The notes: a model not told the origin generated them from the letters alone. Positions 26,331 through 36,451 are shown, counted from the stretch's first letter. The stretch is DNA of 64,000 bases from Oscillospiraceae bacterium (GCA_034925865.1 JAYFRN010000011.1:1-64000); one strand, 5' to 3'. Made by a program: numbers and translations.

Positions 26331-28388
26331 TTACACACTCTGTCTTGTCTGCGGAGCCTTCAAAGCAACGATTTTATAATATGTCTTTGCTGTCATAGCA
26401 TATACAAAAACATAAAGCAAAGCAAATATGGCGAAAGTAACAACAGTGCAAATAAGAAACAGGTTTACATTTGTCAAATTTAGAACCATAAGCAGACGGG
26501 TTATCATTTTAAACGCAAATATGATATGCACGGCAGCAGTTAATAATGGCAGGAAGAACACGGTAAGCACCTGAGATTGTATTGTTGACCGCACTTCCTC
26601 TCGGCTCATTCCGACTTTCTGCATAATTTCAAATCTGTCCTTATCGTCATAGCCTTCCGATATCTGTTTGTAATACATAATCATTGCGGTGGCAGCCGCA
26701 AAAAGAAGCCCCAAAAACATACCCATGAAGAACAATGCGCCGTATACCGACATAAAATCCGCTTTATTGTCATCAGCACATGATATATAATCATACGTAT
26801 TTTCCGGTATAACACCATTATTAATATAAGCGCTTAAATCAGAGCAATATTTGCTTTGTGTTTCACCGGAAGAACCGGAATCAAAGTTATAACAGTAACT
26901 ATAATTCAATTCATTTTCCGCTTGATCTGTTTCATCATTGATTTCACTATTTTGTCCTATAATTTTTTCCATATCCGAAGCCGAAAGCACAATTATGCAC
27001 CTGTTTCTGTCAACCGCATTGTAAGACTCTGCGAGTGAAAATTTATCAGAACACTCTTTAAGTATGAATTCATTGTTTCCAAGCCATATTTTGTCATATT
27101 TTAACGTAAAATCAGCCGAATAGCATATAGCCTCGCCCGGAGACAAAACAGTATTGCCGGATGAGATTCTGTTATATTCTGTATCAGATATGAATTTAGC
27201 ATCAATTGCTTCTTCGGTTTTATTCTGTCTGTTTTTAAAAAAGAACTTGTTCCCTTCGTCCAGAAAAATTCTCGCGGGTAAATATTTATAATATTCAGCA
27301 TTCGAAATACTGATATTTTCTTCGGAGGCAAGCTTTTCAACAGCGCCTTTTATAGACGAAACATCAAATTCATCCGGCAGCGAAGATACCTTTATCATTA
27401 TATTGCGCGGATAAATACTTCTTATTGAATCTTCCATTCCGCTATATAAACACACGGTCGTAGATACGGTAACAAGCACCATAGTAGATAAAATACATAT
27501 TCCCGCAAGTCCTACTGCATTTTGCTTCATGCGGTAGATCATACCTGACACCGACATAAAGTTTCCTGACTTATAATAAAACTTCTTATTAGACCGTAAA
27601 AGCTTCAATACCGCGATACTTCCCGCAATAAACAAGCAATAGGTTCCGATTATCACAAGCAAAACAGCCACAAAAAACAAAAGCAATGCTTCGAGAGGCT
27701 TTTCTGTAACAATAGCTATATAATACCCTGTTCCCAAAGACAACAAACCGATAAGAGTTAGAATTATTTTAGTCTTCGGTTCTTTTTCACCTGTTTTTGT
27801 ACCTCTTAAAAGCTCCATGGGGTTGGACAATCCGATTCTTCTGAGGTTGTCAAGCAAGCTTAACGTATATATAACGATAAACAGAATGCATGTAAGCTTT
27901 ACGCCGTACAGCGATATGGAAAATCCGAAATATATATCATAGCCTATCAGATTAATTAGCAGAACAACGCATAGCTTTGAAAACAGTATTCCGATAAATA
28001 ACCCGGCCGAAATGCTTATAAATGAAGAAATAACTCCCTCAATCGTCATCATAAGCGCAATCTGCTTTTTTTCCATGCCGAGCACGTTTAACAGACCTAT
28101 TTCATTTTTTCTTCTCTTTATTAAAAAGCTGTTTATATAAAACAAAATAATTGTCGAGAAAATGCCGATTATCACCATGCCAAGCCTCATAAGCATTATT
28201 ACTTGCTCTGAGCCATGCATATTTTTCAACGCGGAATTGTCCGTAATGAAACACATTATATAGAACATCGCAACAATGCCTGCGCCGCAGAGTATATAAG
28301 GCAGGTAAAATCGGATATTGCGTCTGATATTGGATGAAGCAAGCGCAGAATAAAACATACCGCGTTTGGTTTTTGCTTTTTCTCCCAT
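26331..28388 (-). CDS. ABC transporter permease, BceB-like (antimicrobial peptide sensing/resistance)
   Basis: The 685-residue permease has about ten membrane helices and one large extracytoplasmic domain (residues about 320-550) between helices VII and VIII, the BceB layout. FtsX-type loops include KRRKNEIGLLNVLGMEKKQIALMM and DKDRFEIMQKVGMSREEVRSTI. Its start shares a base with the ATPase stop (TAATG). With the adjacent ATPase, kinase and regulator it forms a Bce-type module, in which the transporter itself is the sensor for peptide antibiotics and signals flux to the kinase. The peptide is unknown. Confidence 0.88.
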   Translation of the reverse strand: MGEKAKTKRGMFYSALASSNIRRNIRFYLPYILCGAGIVAMFYIMCFITDNSALKNMHGSEQVIMLMRLGMVIIGIFSTIILFYINSFLIKRRKNEIGLLNVLGMEKKQIALMMTIEGVISSFISISAGLFIGILFSKLCVVLLINLIGYDIYFGFSISLYGVKLTCILFIVIYTLSLLDNLRRIGLSNPMELLRGTKTGEKEPKTKIILTLIGLLSLGTGYYIAIVTEKPLEALLLFFVAVLLVIIGTYCLFIAGSIAVLKLLRSNKKFYYKSGNFMSVSGMIYRMKQNAVGLAGICILSTMVLVTVSTTVCLYSGMEDSIRSIYPRNIMIKVSSLPDEFDVSSIKGAVEKLASEENISISNAEYYKYLPARIFLDEGNKFFFKNRQNKTEEAIDAKFISDTEYNRISSGNTVLSPGEAICYSADFTLKYDKIWLGNNEFILKECSDKFSLAESYNAVDRNRCIIVLSASDMEKIIGQNSEINDETDQAENELNYSYCYNFDSGSSGETQSKYCSDLSAYINNGVIPENTYDYISCADDNKADFMSVYGALFFMGMFLGLLFAAATAMIMYYKQISEGYDDKDRFEIMQKVGMSREEVRSTIQSQVLTVFFLPLLTAAVHIIFAFKMITRLLMVLNLTNVNLFLICTVVTFAIFALLYVFVYAMTAKTYYKIVALKAPQTRQSV

Positions 28389-29152
28389 TATTTCCTCGCC
28401 TCCCCGCCGCCAAGCACAGAAATTGTATCATATATTTTCTGAATCATTTCTTCGGGCTTCCGTCCCGCTCTATAAAGCTGATGAAAAACCTCTCCGTCGC
28501 GCAGAAATAATACTCTGCCGGCTCTGCTTGCGGCTTTAACGCTGTGAGTGACCATAAGTATTGTCTGACCGGAAATGTTTATTTCTTCAAAAAGCTTTAA
28601 CAGCTCATCACTGGTTCTGGAGTCGAGAGCGCCGGTTGGTTCGTCAGCAAGAAGCATTTTAGGATTTGTTATAAGAGCGCGCCCAATAGCACAACGTTGT
28701 TTCTGCCCTCCTGATACTTCATATGGAAATTTATCAAGAAACTGCTGTATTTCAAGACGCTTTGCTAACGGCTCAAGTCGTGCCGACATCTCCTCATATG
28801 ACTTGCGGGCGAGCACCAGAGGTAAAAAAATGTTGTCCCTTATTGAAAATGTATCGAGCAAATTAAAATCCTGAAAAACGAATCCAAGGTTTTCTCGGCG
28901 AAACACGGACAGTTCTTTATCGCTGATCTCAGACAGCTTTTTGCCGTCGAGGATAATATCACCTGACGTCGGTCTGTCCAATGAAGCAATGAGATTCAGC
29001 AATGTCGTTTTACCACTTCCTGATTCGCCCATTATCGCAACAAATTCTCCGTTTTCCACAGAAAAGCTTGTACCGCATAAAGCGACGGTTTTTGCCGCGC
29101 CAAAACGGGATGAATAAATTTTACGTACATTTGATACTTCAAGTATTGACAT
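28388..29152 (-). CDS. ABC transporter ATPase, BceA-like
   Basis: A single nucleotide-binding domain: Walker A GESGSGKTTLL, Q-loop FVFQDFNLLDTF, signature VSGGQKQRCAIGRA, Walker B LLADEPTGALDS and H-loop MVTHSVKAA. The 'FQ.FNLLDT' and 'DEPTGALD' wording is typical of BceA. ATG 29152 is chosen because AAGGAG lies seven bases upstream; the frame extends nine codons further without one. It powers the adjacent BceB-like permease. Confidence 0.92.
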   Translation of the reverse strand: MSILEVSNVRKIYSSRFGAAKTVALCGTSFSVENGEFVAIMGESGSGKTTLLNLIASLDRPTSGDIILDGKKLSEISDKELSVFRRENLGFVFQDFNLLDTFSIRDNIFLPLVLARKSYEEMSARLEPLAKRLEIQQFLDKFPYEVSGGQKQRCAIGRALITNPKMLLADEPTGALDSRTSDELLKLFEEINISGQTILMVTHSVKAASRAGRVLFLRDGEVFHQLYRAGRKPEEMIQKIYDTISVLGGGEARK

Positions 29153-29241
29153 ATATATCTCCTTCTTGTTATTACGCAAAAATTATAGCACGCTTCATAT
29201 GACGCGTGCCATTTCATTAGCTTACAAATTCCATTATAAAC

Positions 29242-30351
29242 TTACATTTTTGTAACCTGAGACTCTGAAAACCTTATTTCGAAGCAAGTCCCTTTACCGA
29301 CTTCGGAAGAAACATATATACCGTGAGACAGCTTTTTAAGAACTTTTTTGCATAAAAACAAACCGATTCCGGTGGATTTGTTTTCGGCGCGTCCATTAAA
29401 GCCGGTATATCCGCACTCGAATATACGCGGCAGATCAGAAGCGGCTATTCCGATTCCTGTATCTGAAATGAATATAGACCGCTTTGAAGTATATATGCAT
29501 ATTTTCCCCCCCGGAGTATATTTTATCGCGTTTGAAATAAGTTGCTCAATAACGAAGGTCAGCCATTTTTCATCGGTGACAGCGTGAAGACTCGTTCCAT
29601 CATATGAAAGAGATATTTTTGCGCGAATGACGGAACGAGCGTATTTTCTCAACGCGCGGCATATAAGCTCGTCAATATCATACTCGTTCAAAACAAGATC
29701 TCCGGAAATACTCTCGCTTCGAAGGTACTGGAGCACCATTTCGGCATATTGCTCGGTTCTGAATAGCTGCTCTTTCATTTCGTCATTATAAGAAGCATCT
29801 CCGGTATCGCAAACATCGTTATTTATAATGTTAACGTTTTCACTTTTTTTATTTCTTTCGCTTTCATCTTCATCTTCACCTTCACTTTCATCAATCGAGC
29901 GGGTTTCTTCCCTTGCCTGCGTCAAAAGTCTCATCGCGGCAAGCGGTGTTTTAATTTGATGAGCCCATAAAGTATAGTATTCACGCATATCGGTCAGCTT
30001 TGTCTCGGCGTCCGATTCAGCTCGTGATTTTGCTTTAAAAAGCTCTTCGCATATTGTTGCGTAATCGGCTTCAATCAAATTGGACGGCTCTGGCATATTA
30101 TCAATCGAAAAGCATGCTCGGCACGCTATTTCGGAAAGATCATTATGTTTTTTCCGAAATCTGAAGTATCCGACAGCAGCAATAGAAAACATAAGTGTAA
30201 GACAAAGCGCCGAGGCATATAATACAGCCTCGGTCGGAAGTGTGTAGAGCGAAAACACGGCAGCAAATACTCCGGCAAACACGGTAAAGAGAATAATGCT
30301 CTTTATATGATACCTTAGATACCGAATAATAATGTGCGTTTCTTTTTTCAT
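29242..30351 (-). CDS. Sensor histidine kinase, BceS-like, with an acidic insertion in the dimerisation domain
   Basis: Two membrane helices (residues about 18-36 and 40-62) with almost no extracellular loop identify an intramembrane-sensing kinase. The H-box WAHQIKTPLAAMR carries the phospho-accepting His131. The second dimerisation helix resumes near residue 190, after an inserted, acidic, Asn/Ser/Asp-rich segment (about 150-190, including EDEDESE). ATPase motifs N (QLISNAIKYT), G1 (ISDTGIGI) and G2 (GIGLFL) are intact. It overlaps the response regulator gene by four bases. The insertion is unusual, as BceS-like kinases are compact. Confidence 0.9.
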   Translation of the reverse strand: MKKETHIIIRYLRYHIKSIILFTVFAGVFAAVFSLYTLPTEAVLYASALCLTLMFSIAAVGYFRFRKKHNDLSEIACRACFSIDNMPEPSNLIEADYATICEELFKAKSRAESDAETKLTDMREYYTLWAHQIKTPLAAMRLLTQAREETRSIDESEGEDEDESERNKKSENVNIINNDVCDTGDASYNDEMKEQLFRTEQYAEMVLQYLRSESISGDLVLNEYDIDELICRALRKYARSVIRAKISLSYDGTSLHAVTDEKWLTFVIEQLISNAIKYTPGGKICIYTSKRSIFISDTGIGIAASDLPRIFECGYTGFNGRAENKSTGIGLFLCKKVLKKLSHGIYVSSEVGKGTCFEIRFSESQVTKM

Positions 30352-31034
30352 TTATCGTTTTCTATTATATATCCCGATCCCTTTCTTGTTTTTATCAACT
30401 CCGGCTCATTCGGAAGATGCTCCGACAGTTTTTTTCGTAAACGGTTTATATTTACGGTCAGAGTATTGTCATCTATAAAGCTGTCCGTCTCCCATAATTT
30501 TGCTATCAGATCCGATCTTGATACAGTGCGTCCCTTATTCTCCATCAATACCGAAAGAATTCTGAATTCATTTTTTGTCAGTTCAACTCTATCCTTTCCG
30601 ATTAAAAGAGAAGCCGAACCGGTATCAAGAACAGCGCCGCCGGCTTCAATCAAATGAGTACCTACGGAAAATGAATACGCGCGGCGTAAAACAGCATTCA
30701 CCTTTGCGGCAAGGACATCCAGATCAAAGGGCTTAGATATGAAATCGTCTCCGCCCATGTTTATGGCAGTCACGATGTTCATATTGTCAGACGCAGACGA
30801 TATGAATATAATTGGGATTTTCGATACTGAACGAATTCTGGAGCACCAGTAAAAGCCGTTATAGAACGGAAGGTATATATCCATAAGGATAAGCGACGGC
30901 ACACATTCGCAAAACTCTTCAAATACGTGCGTAAAATCTTTCGCGCATACTGTTTCGTTTCCCCAGGAGCTTAGCATTTTTGATATAACCGAGGAAATTG
31001 TGGGATCATCTTCGACTATAAAAATTTTATACAT
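30348..31034 (-). CDS. OmpR-family response regulator, BceR-like
   Basis: The receiver domain (residues 1-115) has the acidic pair EDD at 8-10, phospho-acceptor Asp52 in LILMDIYLP, Ser/Thr in IIFISSAS and Lys in FISKPFDL. The C-terminal winged-helix domain shows VELTKNEFRILSVLMENKGRTVSRSDL and INRLRKKL. It is the first gene of the four-gene Bce-type module and would activate the downstream transporter genes when its kinase reports antibiotic stress. Confidence 0.92.
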   Translation of the reverse strand: MYKIFIVEDDPTISSVISKMLSSWGNETVCAKDFTHVFEEFCECVPSLILMDIYLPFYNGFYWCSRIRSVSKIPIIFISSASDNMNIVTAINMGGDDFISKPFDLDVLAAKVNAVLRRAYSFSVGTHLIEAGGAVLDTGSASLLIGKDRVELTKNEFRILSVLMENKGRTVSRSDLIAKLWETDSFIDDNTLTVNINRLRKKLSEHLPNEPELIKTRKGSGYIIENDK

Positions 31035-31074
31035 CAGTTCAAATCAATATATTCGAGTATAAATAATACGCAGG

Positions 31075-33249
31075 TCATTCAAGAGCTATCAGCGCATAGC
31101 CTGAGAATATACCCTCAGGAATCGTAACCGTGACTTTATTTCCGGACAAAGAAAACAGAACCGACTGTTTTTCACCGCGTGCAATTTCAGGTGAAATAAG
31201 ATATGCATTTTTTATAGTTTTATCAGTTTTCACCGACAGGCAAAGCTTTTTATTCTTTATAGCGGATTCGCCTCCGATTACAAAATCGGGTATGACATCC
31301 AGATGCGTTATCGGCGCTCCGTCAACCTTTGATAGAGTATTTCCGACGTTGATTATATGTGTCAGTATGGTTTTTCGATCTGCCGAGTCAAAACAGGAAA
31401 GCTTGTATTTTTCATCGTCGATTTCCATTATCGGCGAAGGTATCAAATAATCCAATATGCTTCCTATGGTGGAACGCATAATATTCACGGTGTATTTCTG
31501 AGCGGAAGACGTGCCTATATGGCTGCTTCTTTCAGCCCCCGCGCTCATATGCGGCATTATTTCATTTGTCTTTGCTCCTACGAATACAATTCGTCCTTTA
31601 CCAGTTTTTTCTGATGCTATGACCGTGCCGAAATCCGTAATTGCAATCGGATCGGAATTCTCATATGTGAGACAATATGTCATTTCACCAAGCATTTTAC
31701 CGTTCATTTGCGCGGATGCGGCCGTTTCGTTTATAGGAATTATTTTTGTTTTATAGCCGAAGAGCTTTTGAATCTCCTCCGGTGATCTGTCAATTCCTTC
31801 GGTCGTCTTTTTTCCGCACAGATCTACGAGAACAAGCGTCCCGCCGTTATATGCGTAATCAGCAAAAGACTTGATTTCTTCTTCGGAAAGCATGAATACA
31901 TGCGACAGAACAATGACCCTTTTTGCGGCCAGTTCTTTCGTTTCCGAATTTTCCAGTACAAAATCGCCGGACTTCTGCGTAAATATTCCAGATTGCAGCC
32001 AGGTATATATAGATAATGTCGATGAGCTTATCGGGTCCGCGATAAGATCGCGATTCTTTTTTGAGAAGAATACCGAATAATCACTTTTCTTTTTCTGATC
32101 GTAGAAATACTGCGGATATTTTTTTTCGATACCGCGGAGAAGCCCTTCATATTCAAGCATTTCCGGAACCATGTCAAACGAGCCGTTATATAATTGGCCC
32201 CAGCTTTGCGCGAGTGACCACGAAAAATATGAATTATACGGCTTCATATCATAAAACATTGACATAGACGGTATGCCGTTTTTGCTTGCGAAAGCATATC
32301 TGTGCGTTGCTTCGCAGTCGAACTCCGGCCAGGAATACTTGGTAATATATGAATAACAGTTCTCCTGAAACATGACATCCCACAGATCGCAGACATTGTC
32401 GAAAGGATATGCGGTCATGTTCTGAAGCACTTCCGATGATATGTAGTTCGGACGGAGAAGATTTAGGCCGAGAGAGCGGAAATGAGCTTGAACGTCCCTT
32501 TGCATACGTTCCGCGCTGTCGCGCCTGAATTTATCAAAAGCGACATAAACAGGATTGGAATAATCGCCAAAAAAGTTATTTTTCCATTCATCCGCGGATT
32601 CAGGCATAGAATATCCGGTTTGTTCTTTGAATAGTCTTCTGCATGTGGGGCATGTGCATGCGTTTCCGTTGTTATAGTATTGGATATCATCGGTCATAAT
32701 ACCGTCCGGATTCACAGCGTAAACGCTTTCAAGATATTTAAAATATATACGGCGATAATCCTCATTGTTATAGCAGAAGGTATGTGTTTTATACGGCGAA
32801 ATTCCGAGTTCTCCCGTACTCCCGTCTATCTGCATCATACTCTGAACATTTACTCCGTCAATCTTGGAATCGTGAGTAACGAAATCAAACGCCTTTTTCC
32901 AGAAGTCCTTGACGCGCTTGTCATCCGGGTTTCCACGTTCCCAGTTGCGAGGAAGCTTTTCCGGAGCGGTCATACAATGGCAGAGGCTGCAGGAATGATG
33001 CTCGACAACCTTGATCCCGTATTTATGAAACGCGCGTATCAGCTTTCCGAGAGTATCATTAATAATATTCCAATACGGATAATAATCAAATCTGAAATGT
33101 ACTTTGTTCCCTAACAATATTATGTTTGTACCGAGGTCCGACAAAGTTTTTGCATCCTTTTCAAAATCGCTTTCGGTATACTCCATAATCTGTTTGTCAT
33201 CATAAACATACCACGTAATGCGGCTGTTCCAGGGTATATTTTTTGCCAT
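31075..33249 (-). CDS. GH42-like intracellular glycoside hydrolase relative
   Basis: The 724-residue protein has no signal peptide. An N-terminal TIM-barrel region (about 15-390) includes GIKVVEHHSC and PDGIMTDDIQYYNNGNACTC followed by PTCRRLF, a CxCxxC cluster like that of GH42/GHL proteins. A middle domain (about 395-560) resembles the beta-galactosidase trimerisation domain (VIVLSHVFMLSEEEIKSFADYAYNGG, then GKGRIVFVGA). A small C-terminal beta domain ends the chain. The substrate is unknown and I cannot assign the catalytic acids with certainty. Eighteen bases separate it from carB upstream, so it may be transcribed with the pyrimidine genes. Confidence 0.6.
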   Translation of the reverse strand: MAKNIPWNSRITWYVYDDKQIMEYTESDFEKDAKTLSDLGTNIILLGNKVHFRFDYYPYWNIINDTLGKLIRAFHKYGIKVVEHHSCSLCHCMTAPEKLPRNWERGNPDDKRVKDFWKKAFDFVTHDSKIDGVNVQSMMQIDGSTGELGISPYKTHTFCYNNEDYRRIYFKYLESVYAVNPDGIMTDDIQYYNNGNACTCPTCRRLFKEQTGYSMPESADEWKNNFFGDYSNPVYVAFDKFRRDSAERMQRDVQAHFRSLGLNLLRPNYISSEVLQNMTAYPFDNVCDLWDVMFQENCYSYITKYSWPEFDCEATHRYAFASKNGIPSMSMFYDMKPYNSYFSWSLAQSWGQLYNGSFDMVPEMLEYEGLLRGIEKKYPQYFYDQKKKSDYSVFFSKKNRDLIADPISSSTLSIYTWLQSGIFTQKSGDFVLENSETKELAAKRVIVLSHVFMLSEEEIKSFADYAYNGGTLVLVDLCGKKTTEGIDRSPEEIQKLFGYKTKIIPINETAASAQMNGKMLGEMTYCLTYENSDPIAITDFGTVIASEKTGKGRIVFVGAKTNEIMPHMSAGAERSSHIGTSSAQKYTVNIMRSTIGSILDYLIPSPIMEIDDEKYKLSCFDSADRKTILTHIINVGNTLSKVDGAPITHLDVIPDFVIGGESAIKNKKLCLSVKTDKTIKNAYLISPEIARGEKQSVLFSLSGNKVTVTIPEGIFSGYALIALE

Positions 33250-33267
33250 ATTTTCAATCCTCTTTGA

Positions 33268-36200
33268 TCAAATAATTTTAGTTATATCGACTATATCGTA
33301 TTCTTCAACATTTTTCTTTGTCTTAAGGCAGCTTTTTACCAAAGCGGAAGCGGTGTCGATGGCCGTCAGACACGGTATCGATCTCTCAACGGCTTTCATT
33401 CTTATCCTCGCATCGTCTTCCTGAGGCAGGCGCCCTTTATTAGATGTGCTGATTATATAATTAATTTTCCCTTTGTCAATCAATGTCATTATATTGGGTT
33501 CCGGCTCTCCTATTCTTCTGACAGAATTTGCCGCAACCATATGGGCATTGAGCGTCCTTGCCGTTCTCGCGGTCGCGTATAAAGAAAATCCCAAATCAGC
33601 AAATTTTTCCGCTATCGGGATAATTTCCTGTTTATCCTGATCTCTCACGGTTATAAGAACCCCACCGGAATGTTTGATTTTCAATCCCGCGGCCACAAGC
33701 CCTTTGTGCAGCGCTTCTTCAAAGGTAATAGCAATTCCGAGTGCTTCTCCGGTCGATTTCATATCGGGACCGAGAAGCGTATCTACATTGCGAAGCTTAT
33801 CAAATGAAAAAACCGGCACCTTGACAGCTATATAATTGCCTTCCGGATAAAGCCCCGTACCGTATCCCAAAGCAGTAAGCTTTTGCCCGAGCGCACATTT
33901 CACCGCGAGCTCCACCATCGGAATTCCCGTGACCTTTCCGATATATGGTACTGTCCGAGAAGCGCGGAGATTCACTTTTATAACATAAACTTCATTATTA
34001 TAAACCACGAATTGGATGTTTAAAAGTCCGACGGCTTTGAGTGCTGTCGCAAGCTTTTCGGTATAATCAGTAATTTCGCGCTTTATCCTTGAGGAAAGTG
34101 TTCTTGACGGATATACCGAAATGGAATCTCCGGAATGTATTCCGGCGCGTTCTATATGCTCCATTATTCCGGGAATAAGTATGTTTTCCCCGTCGCTTAT
34201 CGCGTCGACCTCCGCTTCTTTTCCAGAAAGGTATTTATATATCAATAACGGATACAGCTGTTTATTAAGCTTTATATATTCGCGGATGTCATCGTCGTTA
34301 TATGCGATTATTTTATTTTGAACTCCGTCAGCACAACTCGTCCGTACCAAAACCGGATATCCGAGATTGTCTGCCGCAGCCAATGCTTCATCCAGAGTAA
34401 ATACGGATTGTACCGGCGGATGAGGTATTGAAAGCGAATCTAGGAGTTCATTTAATTTTTCTCTGTTTTCGGCTATTCCGATCATTTCCGGCGACGTACC
34501 GATAAACTTTACTCCCGCGTTTTTCAATTGCGCGGCAAGCTTGTCCGCCGTTCTGCCGCCAAACTGCGTCACAACTCCGTCGGGTTTTTCATGATTAATT
34601 ATATTGATTATATCTTCGCGACACAGCGGTTCAAAATACAGTTTGTCGGCGGTGTCATAATCCGTCGAGACAGTTTCGGGATCGTCATTGACCATTATCG
34701 TTTCATATCCGGCCTTTTTTAATGTCCATACGCAATGAACGGAGCAATAATCAAACTCGATTCCCTGACCGATGCTGACAGGACCCGATCCCAATACCAA
34801 AATTTTCTTTTTGCCATTATTTGTGTCAAAGGAAGCTTCATTCTCACCATAAGCGACCGAATAATAATATGCGTCATGCGTATCAAATCCGGATGAGCAC
34901 GCATTCACTGTCTTATATACAGGTTCAGATAAGAATTCTTCCGGTATATCGCCGGCAAAGGAACAGATCACAGAGTTTAAAAATCCCGTTTTGCGTGCTT
35001 TCTTATACAACTCCGCATCGAGTTTTCCGTTCTTAAGTTCTTCTTCTATTAAGATGATGTTTTTCATTTTATTTATGAAAAACTTATCTATCATTGTGGT
35101 CTTATTGATCTCATCTGCCGTTATCCCGCGTCGTAAGGCCTCAAAAATGACGAAGATCCTTTCATCATCGCAGCACGAAAGCCTGTTTATGAGCTCTTCG
35201 TCCGAAAGAAGCGAAATACGAGGCAGAAAGGGATATAAAACTTCAGGCTGCGCTCCTCTTATGGCTTTTAAAAGAGCACCCTCGAAAGAAACATCCAGCG
35301 CCATAACCTCTCCGGTCGATGTCATCTTGGTCCCGAGCGTCCTGTCGGCGGATGTAAACTTTTCGAACGGCCATTTCGGAAATTTCACAGCGCAGCGATC
35401 GAAAACCGGTTCAAAGCACGCAAATGCCTTTCCGGTTGACGGGTTTATTATTTCGTCAAGATTATATCCGATCGCAATTTTAGTATCAACACGTATAATT
35501 GGATAACCGCATGCCTTGCTGGCCAGTGCAGACGAACGTGAAGCGCCGGGATTTACCTCAATGACAGCGTATTCGAGGCTGTCCGTTCTAAGTGCAAATT
35601 GAATATTGCAGCTGCCCTTTATGCCGAGCGATGAGATGATATTCAGCGAAGCCGTATTGAGCATGGAGTATTCTTCAGTTCCTAGCGTCTGTGCGGGAAC
35701 TGTTACGATTGAGTCGCCTGTATGGACGCCGACAGGATCGACATTTTCCATGCTGCATACGGTTATTGCATTTCCGGCCGCGTCACGCATGACTTCAAAT
35801 TCGATTTCTTTCCATCCGGAGATATACTTTTCAATAAGAAATTCTTTAACACCGTTGACCGAAAATGCATTTTCAATTATTTCACTAAGTTCATCTTCTT
35901 CATGGGCCGTTTCGCCGAAAGTCCCCTCGAAAGCGGACACTGAACGTAGAATAACCGGATAACCTATATCGGACGCAAACCGGAAAGCATCCTCTTTTGT
36001 ACTGACAACAGCCGAATGAACACACGGCTGATCAATGCTTTTCATTACGTCTTTGAATTTTCGCCTGTCCTCTGCAAGAAGAATAATATCTTTGCTTGTT
36101 CCGAGAAGACTGATTCCCTTTTCTGATAAAAATCCGCTCTCCTCAAGCATGGCGGTAAGCTTAAGTGCAGTTTTGCCCCCGAGTGTACCGAGAATACTAT

Positions 36201-36450
36201 CCGGTTCTTCTTTTTCTATTATTTTTTTAATTACTTCGACCGTAAGCGGCTCTATATAAACACAGTCTGCGATGCTGCTGTCGGTCATAATTGCGGCAGG
36301 ATCGGAATTTATCAATACAATACGGCATCCTTCTTCACGCAGCACCCTGCAGGCCTGAGTTACAGCATAATCAAATTCCGCCGCCTGTCCGATGACGCTC
36401 GGTCCAGGGCCAATGACAAGAATTTTTTTTATATTTTTATTTCTGGGCAT
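33268..36450 (-). CDS. carB: Carbamoyl-phosphate synthase large-chain homologue with altered active sites
   Basis: The 1060-residue frame has the full CarB layout: two ATP-grasp halves, a middle helical domain and a C-terminal MGS-like allosteric domain. ATG 36450 follows AAAGGAGA within the end of carA. Several landmarks survive (GQAAEFDYA, Arg169, GVHTGDSI, GQGIEFDYC, GIHSGDSI), but key positions differ from E. coli CarB. The first-half glycine loop GGSGGG is EGTFGE (175-180); NPRVSR is NPGASR (Gly302); PTLGGQTALN is GTLGGKTALK; the second-half RPSYVLGGRAM is RTSCADGVQNK; and IEVNPR is IKVNLR, so the metal ligand Glu is Lys825. Canonical catalysis of two ATP-dependent steps is doubtful although the gene is intact. 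Confidence 0.85.
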   Translation of the reverse strand: MPRNKNIKKILVIGPGPSVIGQAAEFDYAVTQACRVLREEGCRIVLINSDPAAIMTDSSIADCVYIEPLTVEVIKKIIEKEEPDSILGTLGGKTALKLTAMLEESGFLSEKGISLLGTSKDIILLAEDRRKFKDVMKSIDQPCVHSAVVSTKEDAFRFASDIGYPVILRSVSAFEGTFGETAHEEDELSEIIENAFSVNGVKEFLIEKYISGWKEIEFEVMRDAAGNAITVCSMENVDPVGVHTGDSIVTVPAQTLGTEEYSMLNTASLNIISSLGIKGSCNIQFALRTDSLEYAVIEVNPGASRSSALASKACGYPIIRVDTKIAIGYNLDEIINPSTGKAFACFEPVFDRCAVKFPKWPFEKFTSADRTLGTKMTSTGEVMALDVSFEGALLKAIRGAQPEVLYPFLPRISLLSDEELINRLSCCDDERIFVIFEALRRGITADEINKTTMIDKFFINKMKNIILIEEELKNGKLDAELYKKARKTGFLNSVICSFAGDIPEEFLSEPVYKTVNACSSGFDTHDAYYYSVAYGENEASFDTNNGKKKILVLGSGPVSIGQGIEFDYCSVHCVWTLKKAGYETIMVNDDPETVSTDYDTADKLYFEPLCREDIINIINHEKPDGVVTQFGGRTADKLAAQLKNAGVKFIGTSPEMIGIAENREKLNELLDSLSIPHPPVQSVFTLDEALAAADNLGYPVLVRTSCADGVQNKIIAYNDDDIREYIKLNKQLYPLLIYKYLSGKEAEVDAISDGENILIPGIMEHIERAGIHSGDSISVYPSRTLSSRIKREITDYTEKLATALKAVGLLNIQFVVYNNEVYVIKVNLRASRTVPYIGKVTGIPMVELAVKCALGQKLTALGYGTGLYPEGNYIAVKVPVFSFDKLRNVDTLLGPDMKSTGEALGIAITFEEALHKGLVAAGLKIKHSGGVLITVRDQDKQEIIPIAEKFADLGFSLYATARTARTLNAHMVAANSVRRIGEPEPNIMTLIDKGKINYIISTSNKGRLPQEDDARIRMKAVERSIPCLTAIDTASALVKSCLKTKKNVEEYDIVDITKII

Positions 36451-36451
36451 A

